Shown here: piece by piece, positions 35,566-44,526 of the stretch
Layout of the letters: each line of letters opens with the position of its first letter
How positions within the stretch are numbered: position 1 is the stretch's first letter
DNA from: Candidatus Melainabacteria bacterium
GTDB lineage: Bacteria > Cyanobacteriota > Vampirovibrionia > Obscuribacterales > Obscuribacteraceae
Direction: 5' to 3'
DNA: 64,000 nt
Assembly: GCA_003151275.1 (NCBI GenBank)
Contig: PLXC01000128.1
Location: forward strand, 6,672 to 70,671
Notes under the pieces: generated by a model
The model's database searches: none
Told to the model about the DNA's origin: nothing
The model's input: only the letters and a program-made list of their open reading frames with translations
Translations under genes and position numbers: made by a program

Positions 35566-37296
35566 GTGATGACGTCTGTAAATGATGACCGACATGCGCT
35601 GACGGAGCCTACTGAGAGCGGCTTAAACAAAGGGCCTTCACCATTGGCTGCTTTGGCGCGCTGGCACGCATTGGTCGCTCTTGCACTGATTGTTGCGCTC
35701 GAGTTTGCATGTTTTGGTCCGATTCTTAACAAAGTCGGGTTCTATTTAGACGATTGGATTACGCTGAATTTGATTCAGTCGGGTCCGCATTCTCTTTTCT
35801 CGGCGTTTCATCAATATCTGTTAAGTGATCCGCGTGTGATCGTTAGACCAGTCGAGGCGTTCTTTTACGTAATTGAATTTTTTGCGTTCGGTCTGAAGCC
35901 TTTCGGATACCACCTCGTCAATGCGGTGCTGGAGATTGCATCCGCCTTCTTTCTTTACCTGGCGCTGTTCGATTTGACGCGTAAACCGGCACTGTCTTTG
36001 GTGGCAGGTCTGATTTTGATAATTTATCCCAATCATGATGTCACTCATTATTGGGCTACTTGTAGCTCGGAAAACGTTAGCCTAGCCTTATCTATGGCCA
36101 GTTTAGTGCTAACCACTAAAGCGGCGAACCAGGCGAAGCTCTCTTACTACTACGGGGCAATAATTTGTTTCCTCTTATCAATCTTTTGCTATGAGACTTT
36201 CCTGCCTTTGGTTTTGTTGAATATATTCTTCGCATACATTATTTTTCGTCGACAGGCGCCTGTTGCGGCGTTCCGGCGAGCAGCATTGCTCTGCGCGCCT
36301 TTCATCCTTTCTGTTGTCGCACTCCTTATATACTCAAGATTGATAGCACCTATGTTGGGACCTGCGCAGGTTCACGCGGTTCACTTCAATATTCAAAACA
36401 TCGTCTCTGCGGTGGTTGAAGGCGTCCGCATTAACTGCCCTCCCTATTCCGTGCAGTTCTTTAGTAATCTTGCGGCGCAGTCCTTCGAATATGCATCCGG
36501 CAAGACCTTGTGGACCACACTTGCTGTGGTTTGTGTGATCGTCACGGGTGCTTTTTTCGTTCTCTCAAATTCGCCAGAAGATCAGGACCAGCCGGTCGTC
36601 TTGTTACCTTTGGGGCTGGTCACCGTAGTCTTTTCGTATACGATTTTTGGCTTAAACCCAGAGTATGTGCCTACTTTTCAGACGATCCTTAACCGCATCA
36701 ATGAAGGCGCTGCTGTGGGGATAGCAATTGCTGCAGCGGGATTGGTGGCACTGATATTTAAAATTCTCGGAGCCCGCGCGCTAAACCGAGCCGTACAAAC
36801 TTCGGTCATTGCTGCAGTGATACTGCCGGTAATCGCCCTGAGTTTGCTCGCTAACCGCGGCTATTCGCGCCCGTGGATTTTGTCCTGGCAAACACAAAAG
36901 GTGATCCAAGATTCTCTCAAAGATAATGCCAGTCGATTTCACCCCGGAGATTCGATCATTCTCGCTAACTGCCCCCGCTATGTGATGTGGAGCCCGTTGT
37001 TTGACGGTGTGTGGGACTTTCAACCGATGCTGCAACTGACGCTAAAGACCCGTGATATCAAAGGCGGTGTTGTATCCGAGCGCATGGAAATTCAAAACAA
37101 TCAGTTGAAAGACATCTCGCGTGGTGTTGTCTGCAACACATATGACTTCGAGCGCCTATTCATCATAATTCCGCCCCGAGGCGAGATCATTCCAGTGCAC
37201 AGCGCGGATCAGTTTATTTCGGTAATCGAACGCAGAGGCTTTGGTTTTGGCTTGGAACGTTCGGTGATTGGTAAGTGGCGCAGCCAACTTAGGTAG
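35566..37296 (+). CDS. GT-C-like polytopic membrane protein
   Basis: 576 residues; GTG at 35566 or ATG one codon later. First membrane helix ~33-53, followed by GFYLDDWITLNLIQSG (an Asp pair in the first outer loop, as in GT-C transferases) and RVIVRPVEAFFYVIEF. About ten more segments follow to ~455, then a short soluble end (GDSIILANCPRYVM...). The same layout (outer-loop DD, RP-x-E/L) appears in the 57244 gene. Predicted lipid-linked-sugar transferase of the cell envelope; acceptor unknown. Single gene between two minus/plus clusters. Confidence 0.72.
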   Translation: MMTSVNDDRHALTEPTESGLNKGPSPLAALARWHALVALALIVALEFACFGPILNKVGFYLDDWITLNLIQSGPHSLFSAFHQYLLSDPRVIVRPVEAFFYVIEFFAFGLKPFGYHLVNAVLEIASAFFLYLALFDLTRKPALSLVAGLILIIYPNHDVTHYWATCSSENVSLALSMASLVLTTKAANQAKLSYYYGAIICFLLSIFCYETFLPLVLLNIFFAYIIFRRQAPVAAFRRAALLCAPFILSVVALLIYSRLIAPMLGPAQVHAVHFNIQNIVSAVVEGVRINCPPYSVQFFSNLAAQSFEYASGKTLWTTLAVVCVIVTGAFFVLSNSPEDQDQPVVLLPLGLVTVVFSYTIFGLNPEYVPTFQTILNRINEGAAVGIAIAAAGLVALIFKILGARALNRAVQTSVIAAVILPVIALSLLANRGYSRPWILSWQTQKVIQDSLKDNASRFHPGDSIILANCPRYVMWSPLFDGVWDFQPMLQLTLKTRDIKGGVVSERMEIQNNQLKDISRGVVCNTYDFERLFIIIPPRGEIIPVHSADQFISVIERRGFGFGLERSVIGKWRSQLR

Positions 37297-37432
37297 TCGT
37301 CCTTCAAACCGCGGCGCAATTCTCCCGCAATTGGCTCCTGTCTTGAGTCTAATCATTTGATTGACGGGGTCGAAAATGTCAAGGAATTGCCAAAACTTCC
37401 GCGTAACCTGAAAATTATCAGGAGAATTTCAA

Positions 37433-38590
37433 ATGTCAGTTCAATCAAGCGAGCTTTTGGAGCACACTCCCCATCAATCTTCGGATAGACCAGACGCCTG
37501 TGCTCCTATCGCCGCGTCATCATGGAATCACGCCGACATGAGAGCGCTTAGTCTGACCAGAGATGCTCGCCTTCCGACAGAGTTCGGTACTTTCGAGTTG
37601 TTCACCCAGGCGCCCTCGACAGAATCTGCAATGTCGTTAATTGCTGCACAAAAGCCTAATGCTCAGCCTCGTTCTTTCACCGATCCTGGCTTAGTCAGCA
37701 ACCTGTGGAGCTTATCAGATATCCCGAATGATGATCCACACTACAGACATCTAGCCAAAGAATACTTTGTCACACAGGCAAAAGAGTGCAAGCTGATTCC
37801 GCAAAGAGAAAAAGAAGAAGAAGCACCAAAAGAGCGCAATGGTTCACCTCAATATCTTTCTGAAAACGATGGCATTGCCCAGGCAACCAAGGCGCCTCCG
37901 GCAAAAATTGAGATAAGAGAAGACATCAAACCTGGCGTATCAAGAGGGTTCAAGGACGATGCAGAGAATTGGATGCACAATAAGGTGCCTCGACACCTCC
38001 AGCAATTGATGCATGATAATGGCATTGGCTTGACTGTCTATGCTAATTCATCGCAAGTGCCGGAGAAAATTCGAGAAGAACATGCCCGAAATCACAAGGA
38101 TAGGAACGAAAAAGTTGGCAATCTCAACATGTTCTATGATCCAATTAGCCACTCAATGGTTTTCATCGAACATCCGGATAAAACTCCGACCCAGAACCGC
38201 ACACAAGAATTCTTTACGCATGGTGGCATCCAAACTTATCAACATGGACCTGACGAGAAGAATGCCTGGCACGAGCTCGGGCATGCCTTGGATTACAAAG
38301 CCCTTAGAAGCTTTAGCCACTCAAAACAGTTTGACGCTGCTTTTGAGAATGGGAACGCCAGCATAACTCAAGGCGACAAGGACAATCATTACTACTTCTG
38401 TAACCCGACCATGAATGCGGTGAAAGGACACGAGTATGATGCGGCGAAAGAGGAAGTATTCGCGCAGATCTTCGCCGCCGTACACACACCAGAAAGTCAG
38501 CGTACGGAAACGGACAATTTTTTATTGGCGCATTTTAAAGGAGTCGCTGAACTAATGCGTGGTGTCAAATTTCAGCTTTTCTCATTGTGA
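37433..38590 (+). CDS. Putative zinc metallopeptidase (anthrax-lethal-factor-like HExxH fold)
   Basis: 385 residues. Residues ~1-175 are polar and probably disordered. The C-terminal ~200 residues contain HELGH at 280-284 (in NAWHELGHALDY) and EEVFAQIFA at ~340, which fits the third zinc ligand of lethal-factor-like peptidases. No signal peptide is present, so it is cytoplasmic or exported by a dedicated route. The ribosome-binding AGGAG sits partly in a 5-bp hairpin (CCTGA...TCAGG, 37407-37422), which could dampen translation. Its end overlaps the convergent secreted-protein gene by 19 bp. Substrate unknown. Confidence 0.7.
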   Translation: MSVQSSELLEHTPHQSSDRPDACAPIAASSWNHADMRALSLTRDARLPTEFGTFELFTQAPSTESAMSLIAAQKPNAQPRSFTDPGLVSNLWSLSDIPNDDPHYRHLAKEYFVTQAKECKLIPQREKEEEAPKERNGSPQYLSENDGIAQATKAPPAKIEIREDIKPGVSRGFKDDAENWMHNKVPRHLQQLMHDNGIGLTVYANSSQVPEKIREEHARNHKDRNEKVGNLNMFYDPISHSMVFIEHPDKTPTQNRTQEFFTHGGIQTYQHGPDEKNAWHELGHALDYKALRSFSHSKQFDAAFENGNASITQGDKDNHYYFCNPTMNAVKGHEYDAAKEEVFAQIFAAVHTPESQRTETDNFLLAHFKGVAELMRGVKFQLFSL

Positions 38591-39084
38591 CGATACACAA
38601 TGACGGCATATCGCAAGAGAGTTTGCTTTTCGGAGATTTCGAACCAAAACTTAGTCCAACCAAGTTTTCTCTCATACTCGTATTCAAGCGACACAGACTT
38701 AATTCCTACGCTTGGTCGTTTGCGTATTACAGGTGCTTGTCCGAATGTCTGCCGGATCTCCGCAGGCGATATGCGCAGGTCATGATTGACGAAGAGCAAA
38801 ACCCCCATTGTTTGTCCAGTTCGACTTAAGGTTGTGTGCAACTCAGTAATCTCCGAGTTCGCTGATTTTTCCGAGGTGCACAGCCCGGGCTCTCGCCAAA
38901 TGGGAAGGCGACCAGTTATTTGTTCGATTTGTTGATCTGTGGCATGCTGTGTCTTTTCCAATTTCCTAATAATGGCAAAAAGATTTTTGCTGGTTATTGC
39001 AGGTTCCTGAGCTAGCGTTTGTGAAATGCTACACAGGGTGGCGAAGAAAATTGCTAGGATAAAACGCGTCACGATTTCTTCCAC
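38572..39084 (-). CDS. Small secreted protein of unknown function
   Basis: 170 residues with a signal peptide (ILAIFFATLCSISQTLAQEP). The mature part has paired helices and strands with TGRLPIWREPGLC and SLEYEYERKLGWTKFWFEIS. I do not recognise it. A start at an internal Met/Val is possible since five residues precede the signal core. It converges with the metallopeptidase gene, overlapping its last codons. Confidence 0.65.
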   Translation of the reverse strand: MEEIVTRFILAIFFATLCSISQTLAQEPAITSKNLFAIIRKLEKTQHATDQQIEQITGRLPIWREPGLCTSEKSANSEITELHTTLSRTGQTMGVLLFVNHDLRISPAEIRQTFGQAPVIRKRPSVGIKSVSLEYEYERKLGWTKFWFEISEKQTLLRYAVIVYRHNEKS

Positions 39085-39395
39085 ATGAACATTACAGTTA
39101 GTATATGCGATTGGTTCTGCACGTGTTTGAATGCCGAGCGACGTGCAGACCAGCTGAAGCGATATAGGTCCGTTGTTTGCAGAACCCCAAATGAATTCGC
39201 GTTCACATCTGGACCGCTTTGTTAAGCACCAATTATCTAAATTGCGACGGTCAAGAGGCGGTCTGGAACGGCGCTAAGGCTCAATTAGCAACAATTTCGG
39301 GAACCTTCACTTGAAATGCCCTCGCCCCTATGGTTCACTGGGTCCCTGGCTGGTTTTGTTGGCGCAACGCACGGTTACCTCGGGATTACTCACTC
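39085..39395. promoter_or_regulatory. Divergent intergenic region with an 11-bp dyad upstream of cysD
   Basis: About 310 bp between the secreted-protein gene and cysD. CTGCACGT (39117-39124) and ACGTGCAG (39141-39148), extended by GGT/ACC past one bulge (39113-39151), could be an operator or a leader hairpin. The leader before cysD is long (~240 bp). I see no recognised riboswitch. Confidence 0.4.
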
Positions 39396-40199
39396 ATGAG
39401 CCACTACCTCGATTCCCTCGAGAACGAAAGCATTTTCATCATCAGGGAAGCATATAGCAGAACGAAGAATCTGGGCTTGCTCTGGTCCATGGGCAAGGAT
39501 TCTACGGTACTTTTGCATCTCGTTCGCAAAGCGTTTTTGGGTAACGTTCCGATACCACTCGTACATATTGATACTAGCTACAAGATTCCAGAGATGATTA
39601 CGTGGCGTGATGATTACACAAAGAATCACAATCTAAGGTTGATAGTCGGCGGCAATAAACAAGCACTAGCTGATGGCATGAACCCTAATATGGGGCGTCT
39701 AACATGTTGTGGTGCTTTGAAAACTCAGGCATTGCTCGACACTATTAAAGAACACAAAATTCAAGCGTTATTGGTTGGTATCCGTCGTGATGAAGAAGGC
39801 TCACGTGGAAAAGAGCGTGTCGTTTCTCCCCGTCCTGAAAGTGGCACCTGGACTTACAAAGAGCAACCCGCTGAAATTTGGCATTATTACAATTTGCATG
39901 TTCCCGAGTCGATCCATTTGCGCGTGCATCCGTTGTTGCAATGGACTGAGATGGATGTCTGGGAATACATCCGCCGCGAAAAGTTGGACATCATGCCACT
40001 TTATTTCGCAAAAGAAGGAAAGCGTTATCGCAGTTTAGGATGTTCACCTTGCACGGGCACCATCGATTCAGAAGCAACCAATCTAGACGAGATCATTGAA
40101 GAATTGAAGAATACGAAAACCGGCGAGCGCGCGGGTAGAGCACAAGATAAAGTCGACACTTATGCAATGCAGAAATTAAGAAGCGGAGGATACATGTAA
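39396..40199 (+). CDS. cysD: Sulfate adenylyltransferase subunit 2
   Basis: 267 residues from the ATG at 39396 (MSHYLDSLENESIFIIREA), the usual family start; the frame extends to 39330 without family sequence. PAPS-reductase-like fold: LLWSMGKDSTVLLHL (PP-loop SxGKDS), IDTSYKIPEM, VGIRRDEEGSRGKERVVSPR and GCSPCTGTIDSEA are all conserved CysD blocks. Reaction: ATP + sulfate to APS + PPi, driven by GTP hydrolysis in CysN. Its TAA overlaps the cysN ATG (ATGTAATG), so they are coupled. Confidence 0.96.
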   Translation: MSHYLDSLENESIFIIREAYSRTKNLGLLWSMGKDSTVLLHLVRKAFLGNVPIPLVHIDTSYKIPEMITWRDDYTKNHNLRLIVGGNKQALADGMNPNMGRLTCCGALKTQALLDTIKEHKIQALLVGIRRDEEGSRGKERVVSPRPESGTWTYKEQPAEIWHYYNLHVPESIHLRVHPLLQWTEMDVWEYIRREKLDIMPLYFAKEGKRYRSLGCSPCTGTIDSEATNLDEIIEELKNTKTGERAGRAQDKVDTYAMQKLRSGGYM

Positions 40200-42148
40200 T
40201 GCACGTGGATTCATCCGATAGCTTGCAGTTGCATAAAGTTGTTGTGGTCGGTCACGTCGATCATGGTAAATCTACATTGCTGGGGCGGATCTTGTTGGAA
40301 TGCGGACGCGTTCCGGAAGATAGAATCGCTCATGTTCAGAAGATTTGCTCAGATAAGAGTTTGCAATTTGAACCAGCATTTTTGTTTGATGCTCTGCAAG
40401 AAGAACAAGAACAAGGCATTAGTATTGATACCACTCGCGTAAATTTTGAGTTCGAGGGGCACAAATTCATTCTCATTGATGCACCTGGGCATCTTGAGTT
40501 TCTCAAGAATATGACTTCAGGCGCATCAGAAGCTGATCTCGGAATTTTGGTTGTCGACTGCAATCAAGGTGTTCGTTCACAGACGGAACGACACCTGAAA
40601 ATTTTGAACATGCTTGGTATTCGTCGAGTCATAGTGGCGTTAAACAAAGTAGACCAGATCAACTACGATCAAACGATTTTCGAAGAAGTCTGCGCAAAGA
40701 CTCGAGAGATCATCGAGCAACAAGAGATCATTTGCGAACAGATTGTTCCGATCAGCGCCTTAGCGGGTGAGAACATTTCGAGCCCCACCTCCAAGCTTGA
40801 GTGGTATGTCGGCAAACCTTTACTAGGCACACTAACCGATGTCGCTCAAAAGCTGAATAACATCAAAAAAGAGGATCAACCTTTTCGCATGTTATTGCAG
40901 GATGTTTATCGCTTCGAAGGCGACAGACTGTTCGCCGGACGCATTGTGTCGGGGTCAATCAAGAAAGGCTCTGAGATTTTCTTTTCTCCCTCAGGAAAAA
41001 TCTCGCGCGTCGAATCTATCGAGAAATATCTCGAAACCGATGTGCAATCGGCTAAGGCCGGAGAATCCATCGCTCTTCGTCTGACCGAGCAAGTGTTTGT
41101 CGAACGAGGCGAAGTGATTTCGCAATTGGACAACGCCCCTGAGGTTGACACTGAATTCAGAGGCAAGCTAGCTTGGTTGTCCGCTCATTCATTTTCACCT
41201 GAAACGGAATATATGCTTAAAATGGGCACGACCGAAGTTCCATGCCGGGTCGACGTGATCGACGCCGCTACCCAGCAGAAGCAACTTGCTAGTGCTGAGA
41301 ATTTGATCAATGGTGGTTTCGCTGACGTGATCATCAAGACATCGAAACCAATCGCCTTTGATCGAGCCGCAACTGGTGCCATTGTTGAAAAGTTTGTTGT
41401 TTGCACCGCATATGATACCGTTGCCGCGGGTGTTGTGGATAATCGACCAGTGCGAGTTGAACGGAGTCTTAAAGTCAATCCTAACTTGCGTCACGAACTT
41501 GGTTACGTAGAGCGAGCTCGCTATGAGGGCTTAAATAAGCATCGGGGCACGGTTCTCTGGATGACGGGCTTGTCCGGTTCAGGTAAGAGCAGCCTTGCTA
41601 AAGAGCTCGAAAAAGCCCTGTTCGAAAAAAAATGTCGTGTCGCCGTTCTTGATGGTGATAATTTGCGCTTTGGACTGTGCGCTGATTTAGGCTTTACGCC
41701 AGAAGACAGGTCTGAAAATATACGCAGAATAGCGCACACTGCCAAGCTTTTCCTCGACACCGGATTCATCGTCATTACCGCTTGTATTTCGCCTTATGCG
41801 CGTGACCGGGAGTTAGCGCGTGAGGTCATCGGCGCCAAGGATTTCAACGAACTATTTGTCTTTTGTCCGCTCGAAGAGTGCCAGCGACGCGACCCTAAGG
41901 GTCTGTACCTTAAGGCATCATCCGGGCAGATTAGTGCAGTGACCGGATTTGATTCTCCGTATCAAGCACCGCAACGTCCCGCAGTGCGGCTGGACTCCAG
42001 CAAGATGAGCGTCGCACAAGAAGTGCAAGCTGTTATTGAATTATTGAGTCGAAATGAGGTTTTACCTTTAGAAAGGGCTCTGACTAACGATCTTCCAGAA
42101 GTGATTAATGCATCGGGACTACGCTCATTACAGGCGATAAATGACTAA
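40199..42148 (+). CDS. cysNC: Bifunctional sulfate adenylyltransferase subunit 1 / APS kinase
   Basis: 649 residues. N-terminal GTPase: GHVDHGKS (17-24), the switch region EQEQGISIDTT, DAPGHLEFLKNM (G3) and NKVD (G4); barrel domains run to ~430. The C-terminal APS kinase (~448-630) has its own P-loop GLSGSGKSS, LDGDNLRFGL, RSENIRRIAHTAKL, the Ser-bearing CISPYARDRE and DPKGLY. The fused enzyme makes APS and then PAPS, as in NodPQ. No cysH reductase, sulfate transporter or sulfotransferase is in the window. It overlaps the next gene by 8 bp. Confidence 0.95.
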   Translation: MHVDSSDSLQLHKVVVVGHVDHGKSTLLGRILLECGRVPEDRIAHVQKICSDKSLQFEPAFLFDALQEEQEQGISIDTTRVNFEFEGHKFILIDAPGHLEFLKNMTSGASEADLGILVVDCNQGVRSQTERHLKILNMLGIRRVIVALNKVDQINYDQTIFEEVCAKTREIIEQQEIICEQIVPISALAGENISSPTSKLEWYVGKPLLGTLTDVAQKLNNIKKEDQPFRMLLQDVYRFEGDRLFAGRIVSGSIKKGSEIFFSPSGKISRVESIEKYLETDVQSAKAGESIALRLTEQVFVERGEVISQLDNAPEVDTEFRGKLAWLSAHSFSPETEYMLKMGTTEVPCRVDVIDAATQQKQLASAENLINGGFADVIIKTSKPIAFDRAATGAIVEKFVVCTAYDTVAAGVVDNRPVRVERSLKVNPNLRHELGYVERARYEGLNKHRGTVLWMTGLSGSGKSSLAKELEKALFEKKCRVAVLDGDNLRFGLCADLGFTPEDRSENIRRIAHTAKLFLDTGFIVITACISPYARDRELAREVIGAKDFNELFVFCPLEECQRRDPKGLYLKASSGQISAVTGFDSPYQAPQRPAVRLDSSKMSVAQEVQAVIELLSRNEVLPLERALTNDLPEVINASGLRSLQAIND

Positions 42149-43580
42149 CAACACTGTGCACATTGCGATCGTCGGTGGTGGCTTTAGCGGCACCCTGGCT
42201 ACAATTCGACTTGTCAAATTACTAACACAAACTCAAAACTCAGCCAAAATCTTTCTGATCGAAAAGACGAAGAAATTGGCCAAGGGTCTCGCCTATGACA
42301 CCCAATGCGAACTTCATTTGTTGAATGTTGCGGCCCAAGATATGAGTGCATTCCCTGAAGACAAAGAACACTTCGTTAACTGGCTTGCCGGGCGCTTCTC
42401 TGCAGTTGCACCATCGGCCTTTGTCTCTAGAAAAATTTATGGCGATTATCTTTCTGAATTGCTTCAAAATACTATCCAAACTAAATCAACTGCAGTAGAA
42501 CTGGAAATTATCAACGATGAAGCAGTGAGCTTGAGCTCGGACGAAAAGAGTTTGACACTCTCTTCTGGACGTTCCATTACAATCGATCGACTAGTTTTGG
42601 CGACAGGCAACTTTCAACCGACAGCAGTGGTGGCGAGCGAAGCAGTTACTGCCAGCGCCGCTTACTTTAATGATCCATGGTCACCGGATGCTCTCACCGG
42701 GCTAGCATCAACCGACAATATCTTGTTAATCGGCACTGGTTTAACGATGGTTGATCTCGCGGTCCAACTGAATGCCGCAGGTCATCAAGGCGTGATCACG
42801 GCTATTTCCAGACATGGATTGCTGCCTAACAAGCATCGTGTCTTTAATCGTTTGGAAGGGTCTGGTGTAGCGGATGTACTGCCACATGTATTTCCTTCAA
42901 AAGTGCGCGAAGTGTTCAGCACCATTCGTGCGGCTTGCGAGAAAGCTAATAGCGCGGGGGATAGCGACTGGCGAGTTGTGCTCAATCAGTTGCGACCACA
43001 CACGCAAAGTATTTGGAAAGGCATGGCCACAGCCGACAAGAAAAGATTTCTTCGACATGCTCGACCGCTTTGGGAAGTTTTGCGACATCGTATGCCGCCT
43101 GAAGTTGCCAACATTATTGAATCGATGCGAGAGGATTATCGCTTACGAATCGTCGCAGGGCGCTTGCTGACCGCGGTCGTGTCTGGCAATTCGACCGAGG
43201 TAACGATGCGACTGCGTCGCTCCGGTCGCATCCAGACTGCTACTTACCGACGTATCATCAACTGCACCGGGCCCAATATCGACTTGCGTGCTACTTCCGA
43301 TCGATTTATTCAAAGTTTGCTTGCCAGTGGCTCGATTTTGGCTGATGAGTTGGGATTGGGCTTACAACTCGATGACCATGGCTATGCATTGCAGCTTAAT
43401 AATTCTCGTTCCGGGACGATAGTTAGCATCGGCGCCCTGCGTAAAGGTCAGCTCTGGGAAACAACAGCAGTGCCTGAATTGCGGCTCCAAGCAGCGCAGC
43501 TTGCTGAGCAAATCGTGGCATCGACTTGTGCGAATATCGTTGCCAATAAAACAGTCGAGACGTTCGCGCCCAACGCTTAG
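42141..43580 (+). CDS. FAD/NAD(P)-binding oxidoreductase (NAD_binding_9 type)
   Basis: 479 residues. FAD dinucleotide-binding motif IAIVGGGFSGTLATIRL at the N-terminus; LATGNFQPTA and the second nucleotide motif LLIGTGLTMVDLAVQL near 200; ISRHGLLPNKH follows, and INCTGPNIDLR near 375 is typical of the family. Members with this layout are flavoprotein dehydrogenases or monooxygenase-like enzymes of uncertain substrate. Overlap with cysNC (8 bp) suggests a role in sulfur assimilation or sulfated product handling; inference only. Confidence 0.85.
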   Translation: MTNNTVHIAIVGGGFSGTLATIRLVKLLTQTQNSAKIFLIEKTKKLAKGLAYDTQCELHLLNVAAQDMSAFPEDKEHFVNWLAGRFSAVAPSAFVSRKIYGDYLSELLQNTIQTKSTAVELEIINDEAVSLSSDEKSLTLSSGRSITIDRLVLATGNFQPTAVVASEAVTASAAYFNDPWSPDALTGLASTDNILLIGTGLTMVDLAVQLNAAGHQGVITAISRHGLLPNKHRVFNRLEGSGVADVLPHVFPSKVREVFSTIRAACEKANSAGDSDWRVVLNQLRPHTQSIWKGMATADKKRFLRHARPLWEVLRHRMPPEVANIIESMREDYRLRIVAGRLLTAVVSGNSTEVTMRLRRSGRIQTATYRRIINCTGPNIDLRATSDRFIQSLLASGSILADELGLGLQLDDHGYALQLNNSRSGTIVSIGALRKGQLWETTAVPELRLQAAQLAEQIVASTCANIVANKTVETFAPNA

Positions 43581-43643
43581 CCTACACTTTTCATGATGAT
43601 ATACTTTCGAGGTTGCATCACCCCTGCCCCGATTGCGTGACCA

Positions 43644-44510
43644 ATGGCTTTAGTTGAAGCTCTCGCTGCAAAAAGCGTCGAGCGTATTGGCACTTACGAA
43701 AACGTCCCAGATGTTGTCTTAGTCTCGGCGCAACATGATCGCGGCATGTATCTATTGCACGATGGCGTTATAGACCGCGTTCAAAGAGGCTCGATCACCG
43801 GTCTTTGGGTCGAACAAGGTCGGTTGCTATTCGCCTATGTCGCGCACGATCACCTGCGCATCGGTCGATTCGACGAAGCAGGCGATACGACCTTCTGGGT
43901 AAACACCGAAGTTGGCGATATTCACGACATCAGATATTTTGACGGCAAGTTATTTGCTGTCTCCACTGTCACAAACGAGATTTGCGTCGTTTCCGAGACT
44001 GGGCAATTGACGGAGCGCACGAGGTTTCCTGGCGCGGGTGACGCGTGGCACCTGAACTGCCTGGATAGTTGGAACGGCAAGCTGGTCGTTTCAGCGTTTG
44101 GCGAGTTTGATTGGCACCGTCAGTGGAAGGGAAACTATAAAGGACAGGGCATTGTCGCCGATGCCCTTAGCCGCGAAGTTCTTTGGAAAGGTCTGTCACA
44201 ACCACATTCGCCCAGAATGCTGCCTGACGGTACTAAGTGCATTTGCGATTCTCAGGCGCAAAAACTTCTGGTTGACCGCGATGGAGAGATCAAATCAGTT
44301 GAATTTCCAGGCAAATATCCAAGAGGTTTGTCATATGGAGACCAGAATTTATACGTGGGTTTGAGCCAATCTCGTCGAGTCGACATGCTCAAAGCAGAAG
44401 AAGCGAAAGCCGGTTTAGCTGTAGTAGATCGCCAATCACTGGAGGTTAAGCAATTCATTCCGTTACCGGTCGTTGAAATATACGACGTTTTAGTTTTACC
44501 AGCCCAATGA
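43644..44510 (+). CDS. DUF4915 / TIGR03032-like beta-propeller protein
   Basis: 288 residues without signal peptide. Repeated propeller-like strands: DRGMYLLHDGVIDRVQRGSI, DIHDIRYFDGKLFAVSTVTN, GAGDAWHLNCLDSWNGKLVV, LSQPHSPRMLPDGTKCICDS and YPRGLSYGDQNLYVGLSQSR. The D-x-W-H-L-N-C-L block is the part that recalls DUF4915 (TIGR03032). Members of this family occur in glycan and sulfation gene neighbourhoods, but activity is unknown. It is 63 bp after the flavoprotein and 16 bp before a GT4 gene. Confidence 0.72.
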   Translation: MALVEALAAKSVERIGTYENVPDVVLVSAQHDRGMYLLHDGVIDRVQRGSITGLWVEQGRLLFAYVAHDHLRIGRFDEAGDTTFWVNTEVGDIHDIRYFDGKLFAVSTVTNEICVVSETGQLTERTRFPGAGDAWHLNCLDSWNGKLVVSAFGEFDWHRQWKGNYKGQGIVADALSREVLWKGLSQPHSPRMLPDGTKCICDSQAQKLLVDRDGEIKSVEFPGKYPRGLSYGDQNLYVGLSQSRRVDMLKAEEAKAGLAVVDRQSLEVKQFIPLPVVEIYDVLVLPAQ

Positions 44511-44526
44511 GCACAAGCAACGCAGC

